A stretch of 64,000 nucleotides of DNA. It comes from an uncultured Rhodospirillales bacterium. GTDB taxonomy: Bacteria; Pseudomonadota; Alphaproteobacteria; Rhodospirillales; UBA2165. Position numbers and translations under genes: made by a program. The notes under the pieces are model-generated. The model did not search any database. It saw only the letters and a program-made list of their open reading frames with translations, and was not told where the DNA came from. Shown piece after piece: positions 41,061-50,134 of this stretch. The first letter of the stretch is position 1. Every line of letters starts with the position of its first letter. Where the stretch lies: the NCBI GenBank assembly GCA_913055735.1, contig CAJXKD010000001.1, positions 2,390,281-2,454,280 of the forward strand, given 5' to 3'.

Positions 41061-42968
41061 TCAATGTTGAGGCTTAGCCTCCCGTGCGACCCATAGTAGC
41101 GCGCCGAGGCTGACGAGAGAAACCACGATTGCCCCTCCGTTGATCCACATCCACAGACCGGCGGGTTCGCCGAAGGGCAGGCAGAGGAGACCGAGAGCGC
41201 CCAGGATGACGCGTGCGGCGAGACCCAGTTGCTGGCCGAAATACCCGACCAGGGCGGCGGAAACGACCAGAATGCCAGCAAGTGCCCGGGCTATATCGAT
41301 AGCAATGTCGCTCAGGCTGCCTTCTCCCAGAAGTGTGGGAGATAGCACGAACATGAAGGGGATCAGATAGGCGACCCAGCCGAAGCGCATCGCCGAGAAG
41401 CCGGTGCGCATGGCGTTGGCGCCGGAAATCGTTGCCGCGGCAAAGGCAGCAAGGGCGATGGGCGGCGTGATCATCGACATCATGCCGAAGTAGAAGATGA
41501 ACATGTGCGAGGCGAGGGGATCGATGCCCGATTCCACGATGGCCGGGGCGATCAAGGCGGCGAGCAGGACGTAGACCCCCGAGGTCGGCATGCCCATGCC
41601 GAGGACCATGCAGACGACCGCGGACGTCAGCAGCAGGATCAGCATGCTCTGCCCGATGGAACTGACCAGCAGCAGGGTGAGCGCGAAACCGAGGCCGGTG
41701 ATGTTCAGGATGCCGATGACGAACCCCGCGCCGGCCACGATCAGCAGCAGTTCCACCATCGAATTGCCGGTTTCGATAAACGCATCTTTGATATCGGGCA
41801 GCCTTAGCCGCTGGCCGCCATATGGGCGCAAGACGCCGACCACGACGATGGTGAGAGCCGAGAGGAGGGCGGCGACCTCCGCCTCCAGGTTCAGGCCGAA
41901 AAGGCCGTAAATGAGAACGAAGAAGGGTAGGATCAGATGCCAGCCGTCGCGGAGGACGGCGGTCAGGGTTTTCCGGTCCTGTTCGACAAAGGCGATCTTG
42001 TCGCGTGCCGCGATGAGGTCGATCTGGATGAAAACGCTGATGTAGTAGAGGATTGCGGGCAGGATCGCCCCGACCACCACGATCGTATACGAAAATTCCA
42101 GAAACTCGGCCATGAGGAAGGCGGCGGCGCCCATGATCGGCGGCGTCAATTGGCCGCCCGTCGAGGCGATGGATTCGATGGCGCCGGCGTCGGTGTTTGA
42201 ATAGCCGCTGCGGCGCATCAAGGGGATGGTGATCACGCCGGTGGTCGCGACGTTGGAAACGGCGCTGCCCGAAATGGAGCCGAACAGGGCCGACGCGACG
42301 ACCGAGATCTTCGCGGCCGCGCCGCGTGACCTGCCCGTTGTTGCCAGGGCGAGGTCGGTAAAGAACTCACCGCCGCCCGCCTTGAACAAGAGCGTGCCGA
42401 AGAACACGAACAGGGCAACGATGGTGGAGGCGACCCGGAGCGGTGACGAAAACACGGCGCTTGGATCGACACCCAGATATTGCACCAACTGCGCCGGCGG
42501 GATGGCGCGCCCAACCAGGGCGCCGGGTACTTTGTCGGCAACCAGCGCATAAATGACGAAGGCGCCGATGAGTAGGAACAGGACGTTGCCCGTCGATCGG
42601 CGCAACCCTTCCATCACCATCACCACGGTAATGCCGCCGACCGCGACCAGAAGCGGTGGCCGGTCGGCAAGGACGTCGAGGACCCAGACATAGTTGAAGG
42701 CTGTGAAGCCGAGCGTAACCAACCCGACGATGGCCAATGCAAGGTCATAAATGGGGGGCGCCCCATTTGGCGCACCTCGCGCCCGATATTTGAGAAAGCA
42801 GAGACCGATAGCGAGGCCGAGCATCACCGCCAGAAATTGCTCGTTGAGAATGGCGAAGCCGAGTCGGGTATGAAGGTCCGCATTCCACAGGATGGCGCCG
42901 AGCGGGATCAGAAACGCACAGACGGCCGCGAGACCGGCGGTGAACCGGGAATAGGCGTTGTTGTGCAT
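41061..42968 (-). CDS. TRAP transporter fused permease (DctQM, TAXI type)
   Basis: This 635-aa protein fuses DctQ-like helices (about residues 1-150) to a DctM domain. Recognisable DctM segments are SISGSAVSNVATTGVITIPLM, GGQLTPPIMGAAAFLMAEF and LGMGMPTSGVYVLLAAL. Such fused permeases pair with TAXI-type receptors, matching the gene 78 bases downstream. GGGGG upstream supports the ATG at 42968. It is a secondary, cation-coupled uptake system. The substrate may be tied to the adjacent thioredoxin reductase/selenoprotein unit, which runs in the same direction. Confidence 0.9.
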   Translation of the reverse strand: MHNNAYSRFTAGLAAVCAFLIPLGAILWNADLHTRLGFAILNEQFLAVMLGLAIGLCFLKYRARGAPNGAPPIYDLALAIVGLVTLGFTAFNYVWVLDVLADRPPLLVAVGGITVVMVMEGLRRSTGNVLFLLIGAFVIYALVADKVPGALVGRAIPPAQLVQYLGVDPSAVFSSPLRVASTIVALFVFFGTLLFKAGGGEFFTDLALATTGRSRGAAAKISVVASALFGSISGSAVSNVATTGVITIPLMRRSGYSNTDAGAIESIASTGGQLTPPIMGAAAFLMAEFLEFSYTIVVVGAILPAILYYISVFIQIDLIAARDKIAFVEQDRKTLTAVLRDGWHLILPFFVLIYGLFGLNLEAEVAALLSALTIVVVGVLRPYGGQRLRLPDIKDAFIETGNSMVELLLIVAGAGFVIGILNITGLGFALTLLLVSSIGQSMLILLLTSAVVCMVLGMGMPTSGVYVLLAALIAPAIVESGIDPLASHMFIFYFGMMSMITPPIALAAFAAATISGANAMRTGFSAMRFGWVAYLIPFMFVLSPTLLGEGSLSDIAIDIARALAGILVVSAALVGYFGQQLGLAARVILGALGLLCLPFGEPAGLWMWINGGAIVVSLVSLGALLWVAREAKPQH

Positions 42969-43046
42969 GAGGCCCCCTGATGAACTCAGGCGCGATCCTT
43001 AAAGCACCACCGTAAAGGGATCAAGTCTATGCGTGGGACACTGGAG

Positions 43047-44186
43047 TTAGTCCTGGGAGGGACGAACGCGAAGCAACTTCCCGTTGCGGTCGTCGGTCAG
43101 CAGGTAAAGATAGCCGTCGGGCCCCTGGCGAACGTCGCGAATGCGGCCGAGGGCGTCGGTAAACAACCGCTCCTCATGGGTCACCCGCTCACCATTCAGT
43201 TCCAGCCGGGCGAGCAGCTGACCCCGTAAGGCACCGATGAACAGATTGCCCCGCCATTCCGGGAACTTGTCGCCGTCGTAGTGGGCCATGCCCGACGGCG
43301 CGATGGAGGGGTCCCAATAGTAGACCGGCTGTTCCATGCCCTCCTTGTGGGTGCCGACGCCGATCTGGCCGCCCCAGTAATGCCGGCCATAGGAAATTAC
43401 CGGCCAGCCGTAATTGCGGCCCGGTTGGGGGTGATTGATTTCGTCGCCGCCGCGCGCACCATGCTCGACCGTCCATACCGTCCGCGTGCCCTTGTGGAGA
43501 ACGGCGCCCTGGGGATTGCGGTGGCCAATGGACCAGATCTCGGGCGCGCCTTTCTTGCCATCGGCGAAGGGATTGTTGGCGGGGACGGTGCCGTCCTTGT
43601 TGATGCGCAGAACGGAGCCCGCATGATCGAACGGGTCCTGGGCACGGTCGCCGTCGCCGCGTTCGCCGATGGTGAAAAACAAGGTGCCGTCGGGTGCGAT
43701 GACGATGCGCGAGCCGAAGTGGTGGCCGCTGTCGGTTTTCTTGTTCTGGGTGAAAATGATGGTGACGTCCTCGAGGCGTGGTGCCGGATCGAGGATCAGC
43801 CGTGCGCGGGCGATCGCGGTGCCGCCGGTGCGCCGGTCCGCCGACGGTTCCGAAAAGCTGAAGAAGATGGTTTGGTTGGTGGCGAAATCGGGATCGACGA
43901 CAACATCGAGAAGGCCGCCCTGGCGGTTCACCCAAACCTCGGGGACACCCGGGATAGGCGCCGAGACTTGGTCGCCGGTGACGTGGCGCAGGGCGCCCGT
44001 TTTTTCGGTAATCAGCATGGCGCCGTCGGGCAGAAACGCCAAGCTCCACGGATAGGATAATCCGTCGGCCACCGTTTCGACGGCGACGTCGTACTTTTCG
44101 GTTTTAAAGGTCTGCGTTTGTGCCGCCGCCGCACCGCAAACGAAAACGGAGAGTGCGGCAAGGGCAAACGCGGGAAAACGGGACAT
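43047..44186 (-). CDS. PQQ-dependent aldose sugar dehydrogenase-like protein
   Basis: This 379-aa secreted six-bladed beta-propeller resembles the soluble PQQ glucose/aldose dehydrogenase family (YliI/Asd). It has a signal peptide (MSRFPAFALAALSVF, cleavage after AAA). Motifs include LSYPWSLAFLPDGAMLITEK, with Trp/Pro near the active site, HHFGSRIVIAPDGTL with the catalytic His, and GHRNPQGAVLH. AGGGAG upstream fixes the ATG at 44186 rather than a longer reading. It oxidises aldoses in the periplasm if PQQ is available. No PQQ synthesis gene is in the window. Confidence 0.88.
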   Translation of the reverse strand: MSRFPAFALAALSVFVCGAAAAQTQTFKTEKYDVAVETVADGLSYPWSLAFLPDGAMLITEKTGALRHVTGDQVSAPIPGVPEVWVNRQGGLLDVVVDPDFATNQTIFFSFSEPSADRRTGGTAIARARLILDPAPRLEDVTIIFTQNKKTDSGHHFGSRIVIAPDGTLFFTIGERGDGDRAQDPFDHAGSVLRINKDGTVPANNPFADGKKGAPEIWSIGHRNPQGAVLHKGTRTVWTVEHGARGGDEINHPQPGRNYGWPVISYGRHYWGGQIGVGTHKEGMEQPVYYWDPSIAPSGMAHYDGDKFPEWRGNLFIGALRGQLLARLELNGERVTHEERLFTDALGRIRDVRQGPDGYLYLLTDDRNGKLLRVRPSQD

Positions 44187-44278
44187 CGGACATCTCCCTG
44201 ATGTGGCGATCTCTTGTCTGCACATAGTCCGATGGCAGCGGCGAGTCCAACCAACATGCCGTGAGCGCCACAGCAATT

Positions 44279-45976
44279 CTATCGCGCAGTTTTCTCCACC
44301 AGCGCGGCGTTGACCTTGTCGATCACGCTTTCCCAATCGCCGGGGGCCTCTTGGCGGAAGAGCCGCAGGGTCGGATACCAAGGTGACTCCGTCCGGTCCA
44401 ACTGCCAGCGCCAATCGGGCGAATAGGGCAGCATGACCCAGGCGGGGGTGCCGACACATCCCGCCAAATGGGCGATGTAGGTGTCGATGGTTATGATCAG
44501 GTCCATCTCCGCGACGATGGCGGCGGTTTGGGCGAAATCGCCCAGATCATTGCCCAAATTGACGACGTTGGCGCGCTCTTCATGGGGCCGTAACGCATCG
44601 CCCTCGGCGCCGAACTGCAGACCGTAAAACGTGCAGCCGGGAACGTCGAAAAGCTTTGCCAGGGTTTCAACGTCGCAGACCTTGCGCCGATAGGATGCGC
44701 CGTGATCGCTCGCCCATGTAAGACCGACTTTCAGAGACCCGCCGGCGTCGATTTGTTTTGCGGGTGTTGGGGACAGTTCAAGCGGCGACGGGATATTCCC
44801 AACATCGGTGCCCAGAATGCCGGGAAGGCTCATCAGCAAAACATGGGCATCGTGTTCGGGCATTTGATCACGGTAGTCGCCGATCCCGTCGACGGGGAGG
44901 ACGTCCTCGAACAGGCCTTGAAGTTTGGCCGGACAATCAAACAACAACCGTGCGCCTTTGTGCCGCGCCTCACGGTTGATCTCCGCTTTGAGCAACGGCA
45001 GGTAGCGGGCGAACTGGATAATGTCGCCGAATCCCTGCTCCCATTGCACCAACAGGGTCTTGCCGGCAAGCGGTCCGCCCGTCCAGGCCGGTGCGGTTTG
45101 CCGCCGCCGCGGCCAGAAGCCTGACCGGTTCACGCGCCATTCATACTCCCGCCATCCCTCGGCGTAGTGTTCCTGCATCAACAGGATCATGCCCTTGGCG
45201 TAATGGGCCTGACCGTGGGTCGGGTCGATGGCGAGAACGTCGTTGGCCGCTTTCAGGGCATCGTCGAGGCGGTTGAGACGCGTATAGGCATTGCACTCGG
45301 CATTGAGGATCTCCGCGTGCCGGGGCCATTTCTTTTTGCCACGGCGGCATACTTTGAGGGCCTCTTCCGGAGCATCGGCTTCGGCGAGCGACGCGGCCAG
45401 GTTGGCGAGCGCGGCCGGATAGTCAGGGTTGAGTTTCAAGGCTTGGCGGAAGGCGTCCGCCGCTTGTTCGTAGTCGCCGATGTCCTGCAGGCTGGTGCCC
45501 AGATTGTTGTGGGCGCGGGCGTCGCGCGGTTCGAGGCCGACGGCCGCCCGGTTGAGTTCGACGGCTTCGCGATGATGGCCATCTTCGCGGCACAGAATGG
45601 CGAGGTTGTAGAGGGCGAGGCTGGAGTGCGGGTCGAGGCCGCGTGCCGTTTCATAGGCTTCCCGGGCCTCATCCCGCCGCCCAAGCACTTTCAGGACGAT
45701 CCCCCGGCTGTTGTGAAACTCGGCAATTTGGCCGTCCATGGAAATAGCGTTGTCGAGATGGCCGAGCGCGGCGCGCGGATCGCCGGCCATGCTGGCGATC
45801 ACGCCTAACAGTGCGACGGCATCGGCGCTGAAGGGGTTGGCGGCCATGACCTTGCGGGTCAGGGCCTCCGCCTCTCGCAGCGCCCCGCGCTGGGCCAAGG
45901 CCTTGGCGTGGGCGAGGTCGGGATCGGCGGGCCGGGCGTCGGCAGAAGCGGTTTTCAAGGTTTTGCGGCGGGCCAT
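44279..45976 (-). CDS. TPR-repeat protein with C-terminal glycosyltransferase-like domain
   Basis: This 565-aa protein has about seven tetratricopeptide repeats over residues 20-270; the spacing of GDYEQAADAFRQALKLNPDYPAALANLA-type units is about 34 residues (positions, not quoted in full). A GT-B/heptosyltransferase-like C-terminal domain follows: LLVQWEQGFGDIIQFARYLPLL near 310, LKVGLTWASDHGASYR near 415, and DLIITIDTYIAHLAGCVGTPAW near 495. The architecture resembles O-linked GlcNAc-transferase-like proteins of proteobacteria. It may glycosylate proteins or a surface polymer. No nearby gene reveals a target. Confidence 0.8.
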   Translation of the reverse strand: MARRKTLKTASADARPADPDLAHAKALAQRGALREAEALTRKVMAANPFSADAVALLGVIASMAGDPRAALGHLDNAISMDGQIAEFHNSRGIVLKVLGRRDEAREAYETARGLDPHSSLALYNLAILCREDGHHREAVELNRAAVGLEPRDARAHNNLGTSLQDIGDYEQAADAFRQALKLNPDYPAALANLAASLAEADAPEEALKVCRRGKKKWPRHAEILNAECNAYTRLNRLDDALKAANDVLAIDPTHGQAHYAKGMILLMQEHYAEGWREYEWRVNRSGFWPRRRQTAPAWTGGPLAGKTLLVQWEQGFGDIIQFARYLPLLKAEINREARHKGARLLFDCPAKLQGLFEDVLPVDGIGDYRDQMPEHDAHVLLMSLPGILGTDVGNIPSPLELSPTPAKQIDAGGSLKVGLTWASDHGASYRRKVCDVETLAKLFDVPGCTFYGLQFGAEGDALRPHEERANVVNLGNDLGDFAQTAAIVAEMDLIITIDTYIAHLAGCVGTPAWVMLPYSPDWRWQLDRTESPWYPTLRLFRQEAPGDWESVIDKVNAALVEKTAR

Positions 45977-46177
45977 CGGCCTGGTTGATTCATGGATAAC
46001 AACAGTCGGCCCCTAAGCTAGCGGCTGTTCGGGGCGGGGAAAACAGGATTTCCGGGCGCCATGACCCGGCATTGCCGACCTACCCCTCGCGACTGTCAAA
46101 ATTCTTTCTCATTTGTGCCACGGGCCTGTCTCACATTCCTGCGAAATTCGCGCGATTTTCAAAAATGTGGGGATAGT

Positions 46178-47017
46178 ATGTCTTCAAACCTACAAGATGT
46201 TGGATTCAACCTGGAAGTCCGCTTGGCGGAGACGGCGGCAGAGATTGCGGCGGCGCAAGAGCTACGCTACCGGATTTTCTACGAGAACATGGGGGCCGAA
46301 CCGTCCGACGAGATGCGGCGGCAACGCCGTGACTTCGACCGGTTCGATCCGTTCTGCGATCATCTGCTGGTGTTGGATACGTCCGGCGACGGCGCCCCGC
46401 GTGTCGTCGGAACCTATCGCCTGCTGCGCCGGTCACGGGCGTTGGAAGAAGGGTGCGGGTTCTATTCCACTTCCGAGTTCGACCTGTCCGCCATCGACAA
46501 CGTTGTCGGCGAAGTTTTGGAGTTGGGCCGCTCCTGCGTCGATCCCGAATTCCGCGACCGGTCGGTCATGCAGCTTCTGTGGAAGGGTATCGCCGACTAC
46601 CTGATGGAAAACCGGATCACCCTCATGTTCGGTTGCGCCAGTTTCCCCGGTATCGACCCCGACGAGATGGCGCACGCTCTATCTTATCTTCGGTACTATC
46701 ACACGGCACCCAACTCCTGGCGCCCCAAAGCGTTGGATGACCGCTACGTCCGGATGGACAGGTTGCCTAAAGACAGCGTCGATATGCGTCGCGCTTTGCG
46801 CGAGATGCCACCCTTGATCAAGGGGTATTTGCGGCTTGGTGGCGTGATCGGCGACGGCGCCGTCATCGACGACGTGTTCAATACCCTCGATATTTGTCTG
46901 CTGGTCGAAACGGAAAGCGTCCCCGACCGGTACATGCGTCACTACGTTAAGGACGGTGTTGCCAAGATCGACGAGGCCAAGATCAATGAAGACAACGTGA
47001 GCGAGCGCATTTCGTGA
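46178..47017 (+). CDS. olsB: Ornithine lipid synthesis acyltransferase OlsB-like (GNAT)
   Basis: This 279-aa protein matches OlsB/L-ornithine N-acyltransferase, which attaches a 3-hydroxyacyl chain from ACP to ornithine to give lyso-ornithine lipid. Characteristic segments are AAAQELRYRIFYENMGAEPS near residue 25, FDRFDPFCDHLLVLD and VVGTYRLLR, then LELGRSCVDPEFRDRSVMQLLW near 110. ATG at 46178 has GGGGAT upstream. Its stop overlaps the olsA start by 4 bases. Ornithine lipids replace phospholipids under phosphate limitation in many alphaproteobacteria. Confidence 0.88.
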   Translation: MSSNLQDVGFNLEVRLAETAAEIAAAQELRYRIFYENMGAEPSDEMRRQRRDFDRFDPFCDHLLVLDTSGDGAPRVVGTYRLLRRSRALEEGCGFYSTSEFDLSAIDNVVGEVLELGRSCVDPEFRDRSVMQLLWKGIADYLMENRITLMFGCASFPGIDPDEMAHALSYLRYYHTAPNSWRPKALDDRYVRMDRLPKDSVDMRRALREMPPLIKGYLRLGGVIGDGAVIDDVFNTLDICLLVETESVPDRYMRHYVKDGVAKIDEAKINEDNVSERIS

Positions 47018-47877
47018 TCCTCTCGAACATTCGCGCCTCTGCTCGTCTCGTCGGATTGGTGGTGACGACGCTGATCTTGCTCGGTGTTTACTATGCCGTA
47101 TCGGCAGTGAAGCCGACCGCGCGGATCAGGATCGTGAAACTTTGGCACCGGCTTGCCTGCCGCCGTGCGGGACTACGGGTGCGCGTCTCCGGCGCGCCTG
47201 TGGCCGAGGGCGCGGCGATGCTCACCTGCAACCATATTTCCTACCTCGACATTTCGGTGATCGCGTCGCGGACCGATGCGATATTTGTCGCCAAGGATGA
47301 TGTGGCGCATTGGCCGTGCATTGGCTACCTGGCGCGTTTGGTGGGAACTATTTTCGTTGAGCGTGACGGGACTCGGGCGCGGTCCCAAGTCGGCGTGCTC
47401 GCCGGTCAGTTGGCGCGCGGTAACCGCGTGGTGGTTTTTCCCGAGGCAACAAGCACCGAAGGCTGGTCGGTCCGACCCTTCAAAAGTTCGCTGTTCGAGG
47501 CGCCGTTCAGTTTGTTGACGGGTGGGCCCACCCTGGTTCAACCGATCACCATCGCCTATCTCGGTGGTGCCGATGGGCGGCCGCTGACCGCCCGGGAACG
47601 CCGTCAATATGCCTGGGTCGGCGACGATACGCTGGTGCCGCATCTTTGGCAGGTTCTACGGCGGCGCGGGGCGGAGGTGCACCTCCTGTTTCACCCGCCC
47701 GTCGATGCACGGGCTTTTGCCTCGCGAAAGCAGCTTGCCGAATATTGTCATGCGCAAACGGCGCGTGGGCTCGTCCACCTCACGCGAACGCACGTCAACA
47801 GATCCGCCCCTGCGGTCGGCGGTCGGCGTTTCTGGACGGACTGGCAGGATTTCCCCGCCTTCGCCTATCTCGATTAA
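47014..47877 (+). CDS. olsA: 1-acyl-glycerol/lyso-ornithine lipid acyltransferase OlsA-like
   Basis: This 287-aa PlsC-family acyltransferase starts with GTG at 47014, overlapping olsB by 4 bases. An N-terminal membrane helix (VGLVVTTLILLGVYYAV) is followed by the HX4D motif in CNHISYLDIS and by VFPEATSTEGW, the acceptor-binding motif. Next to olsB it should add the second acyl chain to lyso-ornithine lipid; a general PlsC activity is an alternative. Its stop overlaps by 4 bases the stop of the convergent dehydrogenase gene. Confidence 0.9.
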   Translation: MILSNIRASARLVGLVVTTLILLGVYYAVSAVKPTARIRIVKLWHRLACRRAGLRVRVSGAPVAEGAAMLTCNHISYLDISVIASRTDAIFVAKDDVAHWPCIGYLARLVGTIFVERDGTRARSQVGVLAGQLARGNRVVVFPEATSTEGWSVRPFKSSLFEAPFSLLTGGPTLVQPITIAYLGGADGRPLTARERRQYAWVGDDTLVPHLWQVLRRRGAEVHLLFHPPVDARAFASRKQLAEYCHAQTARGLVHLTRTHVNRSAPAVGGRRFWTDWQDFPAFAYLD

Positions 47878-48809
47878 AGACCTGTCGATACCTCGACGTT
47901 TTCGGGCTCAATGTCGTACCCGGATGCTTTCGCTTCCAGTTCGAGCAACGCGGCAAAATCGCAATCCACATACCCGTTGCCGATCAATGTTTGGATCACC
48001 TCACGGGTTGCCGCCGCGACCGGCATGGGAACCTCCAGGCCGCGTGCCGCGGACAGACCCAAATCCATATCCTTGCGCAGCAGCACGGGTGTGAATGTCG
48101 GCGTCAGGTCGAGGTTGACGTAAGACGGCGTTTTGTAGGTCGTGAACATGGACCCCATCACGCTCTTGTTGATGAAGTCCAGGAAAGCATGACGCGGTAC
48201 GCCGCCCTTTTCGGCAAGTACCGTAATCTCAGCCAATGACTGCGCGACAACGCCGAGAAACACGTTGTGGCAGATCTTGACCATGCGGGCGAGTTCGCCT
48301 TCACCGACATAGCTTACGCCGCGGCCGACGGTTTCCAGATACGGCTCGGCGATGTCGTAGGCCTTCTTGTCACCTGAAGCGACGATACTCAGTTTGCCTG
48401 CCTTGACCACTTTGGCATTGCCGCTAACCGGTGCGTTCAGCATTTGGGTGCCTAGTTTCGCGGCAGCCTCGCGTACCGTGCAGGCGGCTTCTTCGGAAAT
48501 GGTCGTGCAATCGACAAGCAGCTGCGGCACCGTGCCGTTCACCGAGAGAACGCCGTTTTCGCCGATGGTGACGTTTTTGAAATCGTCGGGGCCGGCCACC
48601 ATGGTGAAAACGATATCCCGGTCGGCAAGATCGGCAGGGGAATCGACGACTGTTGCGCCCAGTTCGGCAAGGGGTTCGGCCTTCGATTTGGTTCGGTTCC
48701 AAACCGCAACGTCGGCGCCCGCCTTGAGGAGCCGCTCGGCCATGGCGTAACCCATGCGTCCCGTTCCGATCCAGCCAATGGTGTGCTGCTTCAGTCTCTC
48801 GTCAGCCAT
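47874..48809 (-). CDS. 3-hydroxyisobutyrate dehydrogenase-like NAD(P) oxidoreductase
   Basis: This 311-aa beta-hydroxyacid dehydrogenase has the Rossmann motif IGWIGTGRMGYAMAERLL near residue 11, the substrate loop NAPVSGNAKVVKAGKL near 130, and the catalytic Lys in RMVKICHNVFLG (about 178). Family members oxidise 3-hydroxyisobutyrate, tartronate semialdehyde or similar hydroxyacids. It is divergent from a LacI regulator, with an ideal LacI-type operator between them, so its inducer is probably its substrate or a relative. It pairs functionally with the second dehydrogenase-like gene at 50135. Confidence 0.9.
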   Translation of the reverse strand: MADERLKQHTIGWIGTGRMGYAMAERLLKAGADVAVWNRTKSKAEPLAELGATVVDSPADLADRDIVFTMVAGPDDFKNVTIGENGVLSVNGTVPQLLVDCTTISEEAACTVREAAAKLGTQMLNAPVSGNAKVVKAGKLSIVASGDKKAYDIAEPYLETVGRGVSYVGEGELARMVKICHNVFLGVVAQSLAEITVLAEKGGVPRHAFLDFINKSVMGSMFTTYKTPSYVNLDLTPTFTPVLLRKDMDLGLSAARGLEVPMPVAAATREVIQTLIGNGYVDCDFAALLELEAKASGYDIEPENVEVSTGL

Positions 48810-48935
48810 GTTTCCTGTTCCTTGTCCTTCCTGTGATGGCGCCTGTACGGCAGCCGCCTAGCATTTGTGAATTCTTGGCCACGGTTTGGCGTTTTTCCGC
48901 GTCCCACGCCCACGATTGCAAAAATTCCCGTGCCT

Positions 48936-48949
48936 TGCAAACGATTGCA
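48936..48949. promoter_or_regulatory. LacI/GalR-type operator
   Basis: TGCAAACGATTGCA fits the family consensus TGNAANCGNTTNCA at every fixed position, including the central CG. A half-site CGATTGCA lies at 48913-48920. It sits in the 277-base gap between the divergent dehydrogenase (start 48809) and the LacI gene (start 49087), so it probably controls both. Confidence 0.8.
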
Positions 48950-49086
48950 GAAACTTGGGGAATGTATAGCATGACAATTGGGTGATACAACGGACATGAA
49001 ACGCTTCACGGTCTGAATGATCCCCAAAAAAAGGCGGTTATGCTCGGACACGGGGCCCAACTCCCCGTCACGCCCAAGGGAGAACA

Positions 49087-50118
49087 GTGACAAAACCGCG
49101 GGTAACACTCAAGGATATCGCCGGTCGGGTCGGGGTGCACCCGTCGACGGTCTCGCGCGTCCTCAATCCGAAGACGCGGGGCATGGTAAATCCGGAAATC
49201 GCAGCGACCATCGCCGAAACAGCGGACAAGATGGGCTATCGGCCCAATCCCTTCGCCTATAGTTTGAGGACACGGCGGTCGTTCATTATCGGGGTCATGA
49301 TTCCCGATATCGCCAATCCGGTGTTTCCGCCCATTATTCGCGGCATCGAACGGATCTTGGAACCGCATGGCTACGCCGTGGTTCTCGCCAATACGGATAA
49401 CAGCTCCGAACGCGAACGGGTGAGCATCGAGCGTTTCGTCGAGCGGCAGGTGGACGGTTTGATCACGGCGACGTCGTTGTTAAGCGATGATTTCCTCGTC
49501 GATCTGGGGGCCGACGTGCCGGTGGTGTTCGTCAACCGCCGTGCCGAGACGCCCGGTGTGCCGTCGGTGGTTGTCAACGATGCGGCCGGTATTGCGGCGA
49601 TCATCGAACATCTGGTGAGTTTGGGGCATCGGCGCGTCGCTCATGTGGCGGGGCCGCAACTCATGTCCACCGGCAAAATCCGCTACGAGACTTTTGTTGA
49701 AGAATGCCGCAAGGCGGGGCTTGCGACCGACGCCACGCTGATCGAGTTTACCGATGCTTTCATGGAAGGTGAGGGCCGGCGCGCCGCGACGGCCCTGCTA
49801 AAGCGCGAGAAGTTTACGGCGATCGTCGCCGCCAACGACCTCTTGGCGCTTGGTTGCTACGGCGCGCTGGCGGATGCGGGTCTTGTCTGCGGCCGCGATG
49901 TTTCCGTGACGGGGTTCAACGACATGCCTTTTGTCGACCGGCTACAGCCGCCGCTTACCACGGTACATATCCCGTTGAACGAGATGGGCGAAGGGGCTGC
50001 GCGTCTGCTGTTGGATCAGCTGATGGAGAACGGCAGTTCGGAAACGACCATTACGTTACAACCGGAATTGGTCGTGCGGGCGTCGACCGGTCCCGCGCCC
50101 AAAGTCGCTAAGAAATAA
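49087..50118 (+). CDS. LacI-family transcriptional regulator
   Basis: This 343-aa protein has the LacI helix-turn-helix (VTLKDIAGRVGVHPSTVSRVL, residues 6-26) and hinge, then a periplasmic-binding-like effector domain (IGVMIPDIANPVFPPIIRGIE near 68). The start is GTG at 49087 with GGGAGAACA upstream. Compared with the usual leucine in the hinge helix, SLRTRRS shows a charged variant. It probably represses the divergent hydroxyacid dehydrogenase and the downstream gene at 50135, with the operator at 48936. The effector is unknown. Confidence 0.92.
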   Translation: MTKPRVTLKDIAGRVGVHPSTVSRVLNPKTRGMVNPEIAATIAETADKMGYRPNPFAYSLRTRRSFIIGVMIPDIANPVFPPIIRGIERILEPHGYAVVLANTDNSSERERVSIERFVERQVDGLITATSLLSDDFLVDLGADVPVVFVNRRAETPGVPSVVVNDAAGIAAIIEHLVSLGHRRVAHVAGPQLMSTGKIRYETFVEECRKAGLATDATLIEFTDAFMEGEGRRAATALLKREKFTAIVAANDLLALGCYGALADAGLVCGRDVSVTGFNDMPFVDRLQPPLTTVHIPLNEMGEGAARLLLDQLMENGSSETTITLQPELVVRASTGPAPKVAKK

Positions 50119-50134
50119 AGGGGGAGAAGGAAGT

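Noticed and set aside
44187..44459. N-terminal extension of the sugar dehydrogenase to 44459
   Set aside because: The signal peptide and AGGAG-type ribosome site place the start at 44186; the extension is antisense to intergenic sequence and the next gene's end.
46061..46177. Extension of olsB upstream to 46061
   Set aside because: The GNAT-type N-terminus and a GGGGAT site begin at 46178; the extra 39 codons do not fit OlsB proteins.
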